Assembly (NCBI GenBank): GCA_000231825.2
Contig: JH720299.1
Coordinates: 1,621,848 to 1,685,847 of the forward strand
From: Tetrahymena elliotti 4EA
Lineage: Eukaryota; Ciliophora; Oligohymenophorea; Hymenostomatida; Tetrahymenidae
DNA: 64,000 nucleotides
Direction of reading: 5' to 3'
Positions 50,636-63,672 of the stretch are shown here, piece after piece; positions within the stretch are counted from its first letter, which is position 1; each line of letters starts with the position of its first letter. A model generated the notes under the pieces. It ran no database searches, was not told the DNA's origin, and worked only from the letters and a program-made list of their open reading frames with translations. Made by a program: the position numbers and the translations under genes.

Positions 50636-51810
50636 TCTATGTAATGTAATACTTATTTGTTGATAATATAATCCTATTAAATTATTTTTTCTTATAAGTA
50701 TTATCAAAAACAAGATTATTATGAGTATATAAGTTTATATTCGGTCTGATCAAAGGAGACACAACCTCTTAATAAGTGTCTCTTTTAATTTTTCTTTATA
50801 ATTTCTGATGAAAAATAAATTATATATTGCATTAAAAATCCTCTCTCCCTAAAAAAATCAATTGATTAAATAAATTTTGTCTAGTCAGTAAAAAAAATCT
50901 GTTAAGTGTCTGTCTATAATAATCAAAAAGAATAATATTTATTACATTTATAAAATATAAAAATCATATTGAGAAATAATTAAATATATACTATTATTTA
51001 TCAAATCATTATCCCAAGTTTTTTTTAAACTACTCAAGTTGTAAAAATCAAAATAATTGTATCTTTCAATAAAAAAACAACAAAAGTTGTTAATACTTTT
51101 CATCATTAAAAATAAGGTATAACATGAATAAATTTAATCACAATAATACTAAAAATAAGATAATTTGGAATATATATTTAGAAATAGTAAGAATAAATTT
51201 AAAAGTTGTCAAATTTACATAAAATTATTTTAATTAGATTGTGTATTTGATAATTTATTCACAATAAAAAAATAAAAACAATATCCACTTAAATTAAAGC
51301 AATTTAATTTTAATTGAAGAGAGGATTGAATTATTTGTTTGTTATGATGAATTAAATTCATTTTGGATAAAAAATTTAAGCATCAAAAATATTTATTTAT
51401 TTATTTTTGTTAAAATGATAGAAAAATTCCATTTTATTGTCTGATTGTTTTTTAATTAATTCGAAATATATATAACAAAAACAATTTTTTTATCCAAATA
51501 ATTATATTTCAAAACTTTTTTTCAATTTAGTAAAAGATGTAATAATCAGAAAGGAATTATATGTAAGCTTATCATAAAAGTTTATTAATTAGTAAATTTA
51601 TCATAAATATCAGCGAATTAGTGATTGTTAAAACTTAAAAGAATAAATGTATAAAAGGCTAATTCTTATAAGAATATTACATTTTTGGAATATTTTGTAA
51701 AAATTTTAAAAAGTAAAAGTTTGTAATAAAAGAAATAAATTTCATTTTTATTTAGGAGAGCATTATTATTTTGCTTTGAAAATATTCAATTTAGTAGAGA
51801 TATTGTAAAA
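50636..51810. other. spacer upstream of the VWA gene
   Basis: AT-rich apart from a hairpin at 50752-50786 (listed separately). No exon supported. Confidence 0.45.
50752..50786. repeat. hairpin with 11-bp arms in a locally GC-richer patch
   Basis: AAAGGAGACAC pairs with GTGTCTCTTTT (one G-T wobble) around a 13-nt loop, followed by AATTTTTC. Candidate small structured RNA 3' end or regulatory stem-loop; there is no family match. Confidence 0.5.
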
Positions 51811-52338
51811 ATGGAAAATGAAATTTCATAAAAAACATTTAATATCAGCTGCACTACTCATTCAACCTTTTAAATTTTATTTTTTAATATTAAATAATTA
51901 TTTTTGTTCAAAATAAATTTCTAGATAGGTATCTTCAGTTTCTATTAGCTTTAAATTATTTTTTAAAATATTTTTTGACATAAATAAAGGTGGAATGGAA
52001 TAATTCTAAGTTAAAAATAAATATTCTACTTGGGTTAATTGAATAAATATAAAAATGTATCACTTTAAAGAATATTTAATAGCAATAAGATCAATTTGAA
52101 AAAAATCAAATTATTGATTTAGCTTAAGGATTTATGTTGGAGTGGTTATTTAGATCTGCTAGGAGAAATTTAATATACAAAAATTTCTTTAGAAGATGTT
52201 AGATTTTACGAAGAAAGTAAAATATTTTTAGTTACATAAATAGATTAAAGAGATATAAAAAAAAGATAAATAATTTTCAAAAAATAATTAGAGAAAGCAA
52301 ATTAAATTAAAAAATGTATATAAATTGAGTAATGGTGA
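51811..52338 (+). CDS. possible gene or gene remnant
   Basis: ATG 51811 begins MENEISQKTFNISCTTHSTF, which has coding character. A second frame is open for well over 120 codons up to TGA 52336-52338, ending with LCWSGYLDLLGEIQYTKISL and a Lys/Gln/Ile-rich helix. The two pieces are in different frames and no GT-AG pair that I can see joins them in phase. This is either a gene with an unrecognised intron or a remnant. Confidence 0.3.
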
Positions 52339-52659
52339 TTAATTTTAACATAAATTCTCGGTAAAATAATAAAATATCTCAATAAATTGTAAAAAATAGA
52401 GATGGATAAAGAAGAGAAATATTATTTTATTAATTGATTTGAATAAAAAATGTGGTAAATATTGAAATATAATAATATATAAATTTGTATTTGATGGCTA
52501 ATACATGCATTATTCACAATCGATATGTAAATTATTCGAAGAAAATTGAGATAAATAATATATGAATTATTTATGAAAAATAAAATTTGATTAACTTTTG
52601 AGAAAAAAATCAAAGTTAATTGTTTGTAATTAATTAAAATATTTTTATTTTTAATTTGA
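52339..52659. other. short spacer
   Basis: Promoter region of the following large gene; nothing recognised. Confidence 0.4.
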
Positions 52660-55600
52660 ATGATGTATCAAGATCGAAAGTAGTAAAAGGAACAAAAAGA
52701 TAATAAGCAGCATGCCTAAAGTATTTAATAGCTAAATTTGTTGTAAAACAGTTAATAAAATCAATCATATAGAATCATAAGGATTGACAATTCAAAATTA
52801 TTGAATGGCGATTCTTAGTAAGTAGATACTAGTGCTTTATTGGCTACATAAAGCTCTATGAATCATTAGATTAGTAATCCATCTTTAGAATAAAAAACAC
52901 AAGATAAAGGGATTAATGATCATTACAATTCATAGCTTAAAGAAATAAAAAATCCTAGTAAAAATGTAAACGAAAGTCGCGAATCATAATCTTATAAACA
53001 AAGAGCACTTATTAATATTTCATTAGACGAACTTAGTTGGAGTTATCGATTCTTGTATAGAATAGTAATGAAATTCTAAGATGTTTTCATGAGACTAAAT
53101 AAATACCCTAAGTAAGCTTTTTGGATTAGAATAAATTAGAATTTTGTTATTTGTTTGTTTGGAGAGAAAATGGAAGTTAAATGATAAAAATGTAGGAAAG
53201 AAATAGGAAAAAAATAGAAAGATATTTCATAATAAATTAGAAGATGATGTTTTAATTTTTTTTATTAATATAGACAAATTAATTTGGGCATTAAAGACCA
53301 TAATACTCCTCTTACTGAAGATGAGGATAAAATATTGGAAGATGTGAGAGAATATATAGAGCCGCAAGCAGAATGGGCAAGGGAAGTGTATGGAGATAAA
53401 TATTTTTATCAAAAGAAGAAGGCTTTGAAGACTTAGATAAAGAATATATCAAGCAGTTTTGATAAAATGTTAAGTTTAGATATGGACAATGCCATATTTT
53501 TTATAGATGAGTTATCTTAGTAAAAAAAAATAGATTATCCTACACTTGCTTAACTAGCAATTTATTTAAATTGTAAGAAGGCTTTGGAAAGTTAGTAAGT
53601 ATAGTTTAATTTCGTACTTTTAATCATAGGCTAAAGTCTACCTAAAAGTTTTGAAAAGTACTACAAAAAGATGTTTTAAAAATTTTCAGTTACAATCATT
53701 CATATATTAGATGTAGAAGAGAAGCACTTTTAAAATTCTTAAATTCTGTAAGCAAATCAGCAGAAAAAATAATAAACATAGCTAAATGCTTTTGGAAGTT
53801 GCAGCAGTATTAGTGAAAATGAATAGACTTTAAATAATTAAACAATTTTTAATAATTAAAGCAATCGCTTAAACTCCATCCAACCTATTAATAACCAGTA
53901 TTAAAGTTAGCCAATTTAAAATAATGAGAATACTCCAAAATATGCATAAAATTTTAAAGTCTATAATATTTATTTGAGGGATAAAGATATTGAAAATATA
54001 AAAGTTTCTTCAGCTGAATTTATTCATCTGATGGAAAGGTAGATATTCCCTTTTTTAAGAAATATTAAAATAGATCTAATAGTTTTCGAATATGATTTTT
54101 CGTTCATTTAAGATGTTAGCCAAAAAGTTATACTGAAACCATATGTTTTGGCTTACATAATTCAAAAGTTAAAAGAGATATCAAAGGAGAGATTGCTAAT
54201 TAGCTATATATTAAGACAACTAAAAACAAGTATTGATTGCTTAATTTAAGAAATCAATGAGGTCAGCAATTTACATGACATAAAAAACAGCATAAAATAA
54301 AAGGCATTAACAAAAAGCTTAAAAACTCAAAATCAATAGCAAAATATAAAAATTCATTATGAATATAGCCTTTAAATTTAAGAATCTATCAAAAAAACTT
54401 TGTTTGCCTTAGGCTAATAAATAAATTATTCAAAATATATTTAACAAAAACAAAGCAATTTTAATTTTCACCCTTCTATTCAATTCACAAAATACATAAA
54501 ACTTTAATCATCTTAATTTTTGCGAAGTCCCTTTTATTTACTTAAAGACTATTCAAAAATAGCAAGGCTTAGGTTTTTTTACCTGAATAATTCTTTAAAT
54601 CCCAACTTTTAAAATGGGAAAGAGTTATCATCAAAACAAAACGAAGATACATCCATTATAAAAAAGCAAGAAAACCAAAAGTAATCTTCAAAGTAAAATA
54701 ATCAAGTAGATAAAATGCATAATAATATAATTTATAATGGCAATATTAAAGCACCTTAAAATAATTAGATCTAATAACCACATTAAAAGAATAATAACAA
54801 TAATTATATTGATTAAACTCTTATCAATAATCATACCGAAATAACAGATAAATAAATAATAGATAGAATAAATTGTAATTAAAACAATATGGGAAATAAT
54901 TATTATAATAATACTTTTGCAACATAAAATAAGAATTAATAAAATTTACTTGATACCTTGTAAAATAATTAATTGATCTCTATTGAAGATAATATTTGTG
55001 AAGGAAATTTTTAGTTTAAATAATAGCAATTTAATGGTACAAATGAAAATGATTACAATTATCCTTGTGGGAAATTAAATATTGAAGATAATTCAGAGTT
55101 AATAAAAGGGTTTTGTTTATCTCCATACAATTAGTAACTGTAATCTTCATAAGATTTTAAGTTTGAAATTAACAAGAAAAACAAAAAGATTAATGAATAA
55201 TTTAAGATAGGTAATTTGAATGATAATTAGTTTGATAATTTAATTGTTCCAAATGGACAGTTCCCCTATCAGTAAAATAATAATTTTAGTGTTTATTCAG
55301 GGGAGACTAAATTGTTAGAGAAAACAGATGATTCATTTTAAAATAATCAATAAATACCATTTAATGTAGCAACAGCAAGAATGAGAGCAAATGGAATTAT
55401 AATGAACCATAATTAGATGTAATAAAATTATCTTTTTTAGATGAATCAATAATTAAATTAAAATAATTAGCTTGATGAAAATATTCAAAATTAATAGTTA
55501 GAGCTTTTGTAAGTTAATAATTTGAGTCTATCCAATATTAATTAAGGTTAAGCTTCATTATTTGAAAAAACAGCTGATTCTTTTATAAATAATCTTTAAA

Positions 55601-58120
55601 TTCCCTTTAATGGAACAACAATAAATTAAATTCTTGAAGAGGACAATTAGGTTAAATAAGGTTCTGTTTTAGATGATAAATCTAATCTAATTTTTATGAA
55701 GAAAGAAGTATCTGATTCCTATAATTTAGAATAAAATCTAACTATTTATTAAAGATTGATGAGGAAAATCCCTATTTAATAGTTAGCGAAAAAATGTACT
55801 TTTGGAAGCGATAACTTTTTTGAGCTCCAAGAAGAGCAAAAAAAGCTATTAGTAATCAATTAGATCAAATAAAAAAAAGCAGAATACAAACTGAAAGATT
55901 CTGTTTATCATATTCTTTGGAAGAAATCATGTAGATTAGAGATAGCTAATCCTTCAAAAGATTTTAATTTGAAAATATTTTACTATGATGAGTAATCATA
56001 ATATTTAGTTAATTATGAGAAGAATCCTAAATAAACAGAAAATATTTATGAGACAAAAATGATTATTTATTTTTTCAACATAAGAAGTAAAAATTAATAC
56101 AACAATTATGTACTGTAATAGATAACATCATTTCATGATACTGAACAGAAATTTAACATTTTTAAATTAAAATACCAAACACAAACTATTCCATTTAAAA
56201 AGATATCTGATGCTGACTCTAAAATAAACGAAGAAAAACACCTTTAAGAATAGCTTAGTAATGCCTAACATACTATCAAAGTGAACAAAGAAAAGATATA
56301 AATTCTTGAAAGAAATAACTTTACTAATTCTTAGCTTTTAAAATAGTTGTAAGCCTTCAATTTATTCTTTATTTCCTTAAATTAATTACTTTTTTTTTTG
56401 AGAGAAAAAACACTTTTTTTCACAAATACTTTTATTTTCTTCATCAAAAATACCCCTTATTTTCTAAATATTTTAATTTTTTTTTTTCGATAAAAAGCTT
56501 TATTTTTCTCAAAGAATTTTCATTCACTTTTAATTCAAGCTTTAAAAATATATTTAATTAACAAATTTCTTGATTAGTGACAGTGATCTCAATAACAGTA
56601 GTTGCTATGATAAGTAAAATAGCCAACAGAATTAAGATAGCTCTTTGAGTGCAAACACTAACAACAATTCTACTAAAATTGTTACTAAGACTGAAGAAAG
56701 GAGAGTTTAAGCAGTTATCAATAATTACAAAAAAGTTATTGCTGAAATGGATAAAAAAATTATTGATTTAGGAAAAAAGATTCAAGAAATACAAACAGAA
56801 ATTAAAGGAACCAAATAGTAAGATCAAAATGATCCTAATAAAATAAATATAATTCAAGGTATTCAAGAAAAAAATATTGATTTGTAAAGTCTTTGTATTA
56901 TTGAGTCAGCTCTAGTAGAAACTGAAGAATTTATTTTTAAATTTTTTGGTAGAGCTTTGAACATTCGATTGATAGAAGGAACAGTTTTGAAATAAGAAAT
57001 TAAGCTAATAATGAAGATGAATAAATTTGATTCTGACAAAAATAACAACCTATCAATAGAGATTGTAGATCCTGAATTCAACTATGAATAATATAAAGCC
57101 ATGATGAATGAAATTAAGTTATTATAATAATAACAATCATAGCAGAACAACAAAGCTCAAGATAATAGTAGTACATTCAACAACAGTAAAATGAATGGTG
57201 GAAATTAAAGAATATTAGACGAAACATAAATTAAAATAAATTAGCAACATTTTTAGAAAAAGTTTTTTAGAGGAAGATTCGGTGCATCTGGATTCTACTT
57301 TAATGATAAAATATATATTTTTAATGGCTATAGTTAGCAATTCATGGAAGAAACAAGCATGTTTGTTTTTGTTCCCTCAAAAAAAAGTGATAATTAAATC
57401 GCTGAACAAAAAGACATGGAAGATAATAGAGAAAAATAACATACAGTGACTACTGATAACTAAGAATAGATTAGCCTGCTCTTTTATTATATTATGAAGG
57501 TTTCTATTGGAAAAACCTCAATAAAAGGTGGCTATGGAACATTCATGATACCTTTATTCAAAAGCGAATTGCTAGTTAAATGGATAGAGAACTTAAAATA
57601 ATTAAAGGAATATAAAAATTTGGAATCAAAAAATATGAAATTAATCAGCTTAAAATAAATGAATGAACTTTAAAAGAATGTAAAGAATTTGCTCCTTTTT
57701 TCTTTTGATTCTTTTGATTGCTTATGTGATCTTAAAAAGTAATTTCTTAAAATTCAAGTTTTTAATCATGTACAAAAGTAAGTTGTCATAGAAAAAAAAG
57801 TTTCTTTAGAAAGCATATTTGCATCAAACTAACAATTTATCTCTAATTAATAATTAATCTTGAATGCTATTGAGTTCTTTGATTAGCAATTTCAAAACAT
57901 CATCAATGTGGCCAATAGAAATAATAATATAAATGAATCTTATTATGAATTTAACAATGAACTCTACTACACCTTTTCAGTTGAAAACTTTAGGTCCTCC
58001 TCAGCTTTTATACAGCTCCAAATTAACATCTCATTAATTTGTAAATATTTTTAAGAATAACCAAAATCACCCTTATCTCAACTAGAAAACAGCTTAAATA
58101 TTCTAATTGTTAAGCCTTGA
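52660..58120 (+). CDS. giant Gln/Asn-rich protein with possible degenerate HDAC-like domain
   Basis: Exons 52660-53111, 53274-56348 and 56578-58120 join in phase to 1689 residues. The start is the first of two adjacent ATGs. Residues ~230-470 have the order of strands seen in class I/II histone deacetylases: FNFVLLIIGQSLP near 262, SVTIIHILDVEEKHFQ near 289, KVYNIYLRDKDI near 372, IDLIVFEYDFSF near 408, then KPYVLAYIIQKLKEI. The zinc-binding and catalytic His/Asp residues of an active enzyme are missing at those places. The middle ~600 residues are Asn/Gln repeats. The C-terminal third is helical and charged, with beta-rich pieces such as GRFGASGFYFNDKIYIF. If the HDAC reading is right this is a pseudoenzyme scaffold. 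The family call is inference; the gene itself is secure. Confidence 0.75.
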
Positions 58121-59435
58121 TAATCATTTAAATTTATTTACTCTCCTCCTTTCCTTATTTCTTAAATACATTTGTAACCAAATTCTTCATTAATTCATAT
58201 CAAAATTATATTTAAGTTGTTTGTTTATCAATATTTCATATTTTTAAAATATCTCTCTTTATTTATTTGTAATTCTATTCATTTTTTTGAAATATTTTTA
58301 TATTTTATTTGAACAGAAAGTATCACTTTGCTTCGCAAGTATATCTCTTAGCTCTAGAAATTAGTTAAATTTTCATTCTATAAAACTTTTAAGTTAATTA
58401 CTATCTCAAAAATATTTTTAATTTGTTTATCCATCATTTCTTATCATCATACATTTTTCTTAATCCTCTTTATTTATTTTTTTCTTCATTTTATTCATTT
58501 TTTATTATTTTTAAACATCAGATATCTGTAGTTTATTTTTAAAAAGAAACCATCTCTTAATAATTCAAACATTTATCTTAGTTAAAAAAATTTATGAATC
58601 CTTCTTTCTTTCTTAAATTTCTGTAAATTAATTAAATCCTGCAGTTCATAATAAACTATTTTTAATTTTATGATTAAATAAATAACAATTAAGAAGTATT
58701 AGTAAAGAATAGCTTTTCTGATTTCTATACATAAATTTAATATCTGGATTGAAATTTAATGATTACCTTTAAAAGATTTTTAATATTAAGAAAACATTTA
58801 TCACAAACCGAATAAAAAAATTCTATGAAAATGAATTCAAATATGTTTTGAATAGAAGTAAGTTAATTAAGCATTTAGACAAAATAAATATTTTTTGATT
58901 TAGTTAGTTTTTAACACATAAGAATAAATAAATAGAGAGGTGATTTGTTAAGATAAAAAGTGGAATTTAATATTTTTTATGGTAATTTATTTCTTAATTG
59001 TTAAAGCCACATAAATATTAATTAAACTCGAACACATTCTTAAAGAATAGAACTAAGCGATGATCAAACAAACATTCAAATTTATACACTAATTCGTATT
59101 TTTCTCAAACCCCTTTTACATACATACAAACCATAAATCTTATTATCTTTTCTTTATATTTGAAAGTGATAATAAATTTTAAGGGGGTAAGTCATTTTTT
59201 ATCTATTCATGTTGAATATTTTGAGTAAGTGGAGAGAATTTATTTTGTAAAATAATATTTTATGCTTTTTAAATATTTTTTAAATGTTTGGAATCCTATT
59301 TTTAAAAATGAAAAAATGTTTAAAACAATTGCTGGGCTAAGAATAGGAATATAAAACCGTATAAATATAAAATATTTGAGAATTAATTAGATTTAATAGA
59401 TAATTTTATTTTTTAATTTACTAGAGATAATGGTT
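58121..59435. other. convergent spacer
   Basis: AT-rich. One exon-like piece at about 58790-58856 ends in a GTAAGT donor but has no partner exon. No supported gene. Confidence 0.4.
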
Positions 59436-60611
59436 TCAAATACTATCTTGAATAGTAGGGCATATATTATTATAGTTTAATGAATAGAATTTATCATAGA
59501 ATAATTTGGTTTATTCTTAATATTTTGAATCGTAATAGATTTGGTTATATTAAATAGGATTTTGTTATGTTTTTTATTATTATTCTTTTAAATATGTCAT
59601 AAGGTCTCTTTTTCCTTTTAATACTCGCGAAATTGATTAATTTCGTATTGGTTAACATTTGCCTACCCACAATACATCATCCATTTGATTTTGATAATTA
59701 CTTAAAATATAAACGTATTGGTCAAGATTAACCCTAACGCTTAAATTATCAATGCTATAAATATCAAGCGTTTATGTAAGTAAAAAGTTGATTCCTTGTC
59801 TAAATATATCTAAATCACTTTTGTTTTATTTTAAAAATCTAATTTAACTGCTAATTCTATTGAATAAATATTCTTTAAACTAATGCTAATATTTAAAGTT
59901 AAATATAATTGGTTTTCTTGAACACAGATGATCTATTTATTCATCACTTAGACACAAAAAATCTCTAAAGTTTTAAATTGACTAACCTATTCTGCACTTA
60001 ATTTAATCCTATTTACATCCTTTGAACAAAACATAGAAGTAATAATCATCTGAGTCATTCATAGAATCTTTTAACTCATTTATTACTTTTTCAGCTTTTT
60101 CATTACTTTTTTGAAAAGTCCATTCTTCTTACAAACTCTCTTCAATTTCACTAATATACTCTTACTTTACCATAAATTTATCATTTGTTTATGATTCTTA
60201 ACAAAAATTACTCTCATCTATCTATTTAGTATTCAATATTCCTTGATATTCTTCAATCATATTAGCTAGGTCGTATAGCTCTTTCTATTGACTTCTCTTA
60301 AGAAAATAATTAAGAACTGATAAATCGCTTCTAACTGATACATCTGTATCCAAAAATATTTCAATAAATTTTCCTTAGTTTGACTTTTTAACTTCTTTGA
60401 TCTTGAGAAAATCATTCCAGGACGAGATAATATTTGAAGAATCTTATCTTAACAGGTAATTTAGATCTATTGTTATATCTCCTACTATCTAAAATATATA
60501 TTAAGTGTCTAAATCTTTAAGTATTGTATAGCCATATCTAATCTCTTTTAACTTTCTTTTTTCTTTTATCTTATTTTACTTCTTTTTTTGTAAAGTCAAA
60601 GATTATTCCAT
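59436..60611 (-). CDS. hypothetical protein, 391 residues
   Basis: Intron-less, from ATG 60611-60609 to TGA 59438-59436. The N-terminus is very basic (QKKKQNKIKEKRKLKEIRYG). The rest is a mix of short beta-type stretches (IRYGYTILKDL; FIEIFLDTD; YYFYVLFKGCK) and a helical acidic middle (EYISEIEESLQEEW). The C-terminus is Gln/Tyr-rich. There is no signal peptide or membrane segment. I do not recognise a family. The beta-strand spacing in the first 120 residues would fit a PAS-like or similar sensor fold, but this is weak. Many TAA/TAG codons confirm the ciliate code. Confidence 0.75.
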
Positions 60612-61177
60612 ATTATTTTTACAATTTATCAAAATTACAAAATTAATAGTTTACAAATAATTTCTTATTAACCTTATCTATTAAATTAGGAGAAATTAAT
60701 TAAAATTTAGGAGTATTTTTTATCCTTCAGAAACTTTTAGTTAACCTCTTTAGTTGATGGAATTCCATACTTTTACATAATTATTTATTATTGATCGATC
60801 ACATCATAATTTCTTTAATTAGAAAGCAAATAGGTATTTTCAAATTAATTTCTTCATTTTATAAATCTACTTTCAAAAAAAAATTCTTTTAATGTTCAAC
60901 TACTAAAAAGGCAAATAAGAATAAGATCTAAACAAATACTTAAATCATTTATTTTAAAATAAATTTCAATAAAAGTATCATTCTAAATTTTTTAGAAAAA
61001 AATTAATACATAAATTTCATTTTATGTCCCCCATATTTTTCTCTCTTCTACAAAAACAATAAAATATTGAAAATATTCATTTTATTATAAAAAATAGTTT
61101 TTTTATCAAAAAAATTATGTTGCAAGTTATTTAACTATGATATTTACTTTAATTTTATTAAATAATTTTTAGTAAAT
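60612..61177. other. spacer between two minus-strand genes
   Basis: AT-rich; upstream region of the 59436-60611 gene and 3' flank of the Ras-like gene. Nothing else seen. Confidence 0.45.
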
Positions 61178-62767
61178 TCAACTATTAAATTTTTCAGTAC
61201 TCTCAGCTTGAATGAGCTGCTTTTTGAATTTTTCTTCAAGCTCCTGTTTAGTGATAATTTGGTAAGAAAATGATAAGAACTTACAAATGTTACCATTTAT
61301 AGATACACTTTAGGATCTATACTTAATTCATGTTATTTAAAATTTACTCCACTAACAAGCACTATTTCTTGATTGCTTTTTATTAGTAAGAGAAAATAAA
61401 TAAACAAAAATAATTTTTTTAGAATTTGTATTACTCAGTCAGAATCCTTAAAATTTTAGTGAACATTTTTTCTAAATTATAGTTGGAAATAGCAGAAATA
61501 TCAAAGTAATTATCCAGCTTATCAATATTTGATTATTTTAAATGTGCTTTTGAGACAGTCCTTTAATATGAATCAATTTTATTTCCAGCAAATATAACTG
61601 GTACTTATTCTTTCATTTAATCAACTTCTTCTTTAATTTTGATTGATTCTTCCAAAGATTTGACTGATGTGTGATCAAATAAAATTAGAGCAATTTAAAT
61701 ATTTTACCTTAAAATTATTTGAATAAATAAATAAACAAAGCTATTAAAGATTGATAAATAATTTGAATTTACAAATTATGTAACAAAAAACAAATTAAGG
61801 ATTAATCAAATCTTTAATTTTTTTAAATGAATTTTGTTATTAAAACTATTATTTGATGTCAATAATATACTAAAAAAACTAAAAAACTATGAGATTTTTT
61901 AAAATAATATTTATTTTTTATTATGTAATAAAAAATTAAGGATTTATCAAATCATTTACTAATTTAATTTGGTTTTTTTTAAAATCAATCTGATTTATGT
62001 TAGTTATTATTTTGCTTCAAAATTTACATAGATTCATTGGGTTTTTTTTAAAACCAATTTAGGGAATAATTTGACTTCATAATTCCTCCAAAATTAAATT
62101 CAAAAAATAAAAAAACATTGAATAATAATTAATTACATTTGTTTCTTACAAATTTCTCAAATATTTTGAATATTAAAAATGATGTAACAAAAATCAAATT
62201 AGGGATTTATCAAATCTTACACTCTTTTAATTTTTTAAACTAATTTATTTTCTTCTTAGTGTAATTACTTGTTTCAGAATTAATCCAATATTTGTATTCA
62301 AAAAAAAAAAGGTTTAATAATAAATATTACATTTGCTTCTCATAAATTTCTAAATCTTTAGAATTCAATATATATTATTTATCTGGAAATTCTAAGCTTT
62401 TTAAGACAAAAGTACCACAATTTGTTTAAATTTAAAACTTTTTAAAGGTTAAAATGCCTCCTGATTCTAAAATAAATTTTTAAAAGAATTTAAATTATAT
62501 GATAATATCTATTTTATTTTTAATTGTCAGAAGATTAATTTATATATTGATTTTAGTCTTATTTTAAACAATAATGATAATACCTTCTCCAATCAATAAT
62601 TTGTAGTTCTTAAATCTATTTATTAAAGTTGACTTCCCACTTTACTCATACCCAAATACACCTAAAGTAAATTCCTGCTTTATTATTTCTTAGTATGATT
62701 TATTTTCATTAAAACTACTGTAAGATTGTTAATCTTTATTATAAATATCACTCAAGCTTGTCATCAT
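61178..62767 (-). CDS. Ras-superfamily-like protein with degenerate switch II
   Basis: Minus-strand exons 62767-62584, 62466-62331, 61707-61435, 61375-61285 and 61243-61178; 249 residues, all phases consistent. The P-loop GYEQSGKST is at residues 39-47 (GxxxxGKS). The later core strand is IALILFDHTS near 112, the guanine-specificity motif is GNKID at 148-152, and an SAK-like FDISAIS follows. The DxxG (DTAGQE) motif expected before IALILFD reads NSKDLE, and no clear switch I Thr is visible. GTP hydrolysis is therefore doubtful, although nucleotide could still bind. The C-terminal 50 residues are helical and charged and end in NS, without a prenylation cysteine. The role is unknown. Confidence 0.8.
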
Positions 62768-63672
62768 TTATTATTGATTCTACTCAGATTATTTATTTAA
62801 CTAATTATCTATTGATCTCTAAAATATTAAATAAATTACATCAAAATCAATAAAGTAATAGAGTGAGATTCCCATTAAAAGTTAGAAATTTTTATTATTA
62901 CTAGATAATAAATTAATTACAAACAAATCAATTTTTAATCTAAGTTATTTTTTAATGTAAATTTTAAAATTATTTTTAGTGATTTTATTAAACAAATATT
63001 TTCATTCTCAAATGATGAATGCTTAATTTATACTATTAATTAAATCAAAAATGAATGAAGTAAGCTAAATTTCTTTAAGATAACAAAAGCTTATATTAGC
63101 CAAAATTATTGAAAAAAAAAATCTAATTGTTAAAGTTAAATTTAAAATAGCTTTTGAATAAATTAATATTTGGTTCACTAGATAAATTTAATAAAATTAA
63201 GAAATTAAATTAGTTTTTATTGATTTATAAAAATACAAAAGAAGCATGAAAAATTTTAATTTACTTTTTACTATGATTACTTAAATCAAATCAAGTTTAA
63301 AAAATATTTATCAAAATTTTAAAACAAAAATGATCTATTTATTATCTTGATTGCCTTCAATCAATAGAATAATTAAAATAAAAATGGATAATAATTAGTC
63401 AAAATCAAAAATTAAAATTTTTTAATTCAAAAAAAACTAGTTAATTCAGTAATGGTTTATTGTTATTAAAAAATAAGTAAGGTTAATGTGCGAAATGTTT
63501 AGTTTAGTTCATTCTTAAAACAAATCTCAATAAAAATAAAACAAACTTTTAAAAAAAAATAAATAAAAATCTATGAATTAAAAATTTGAATTAATTAAAT
63601 AAAATCTTTTACATTGATAAACAGAAAATAAGCAAGATAAATATTTTATCTTTTTAACTTATTTATTTTTAG
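62768..63672. other. divergent spacer
   Basis: AT-rich region upstream of the Ras-like gene and of the partial gene at the right edge. No exon supported. Confidence 0.45.

Noticed and set aside
59440..59800. Plus-strand frame with hydrophobic segments
   Set aside because: It lies opposite the end of the 59436-60611 gene, whose minus frame is open for its full length and has better composition.
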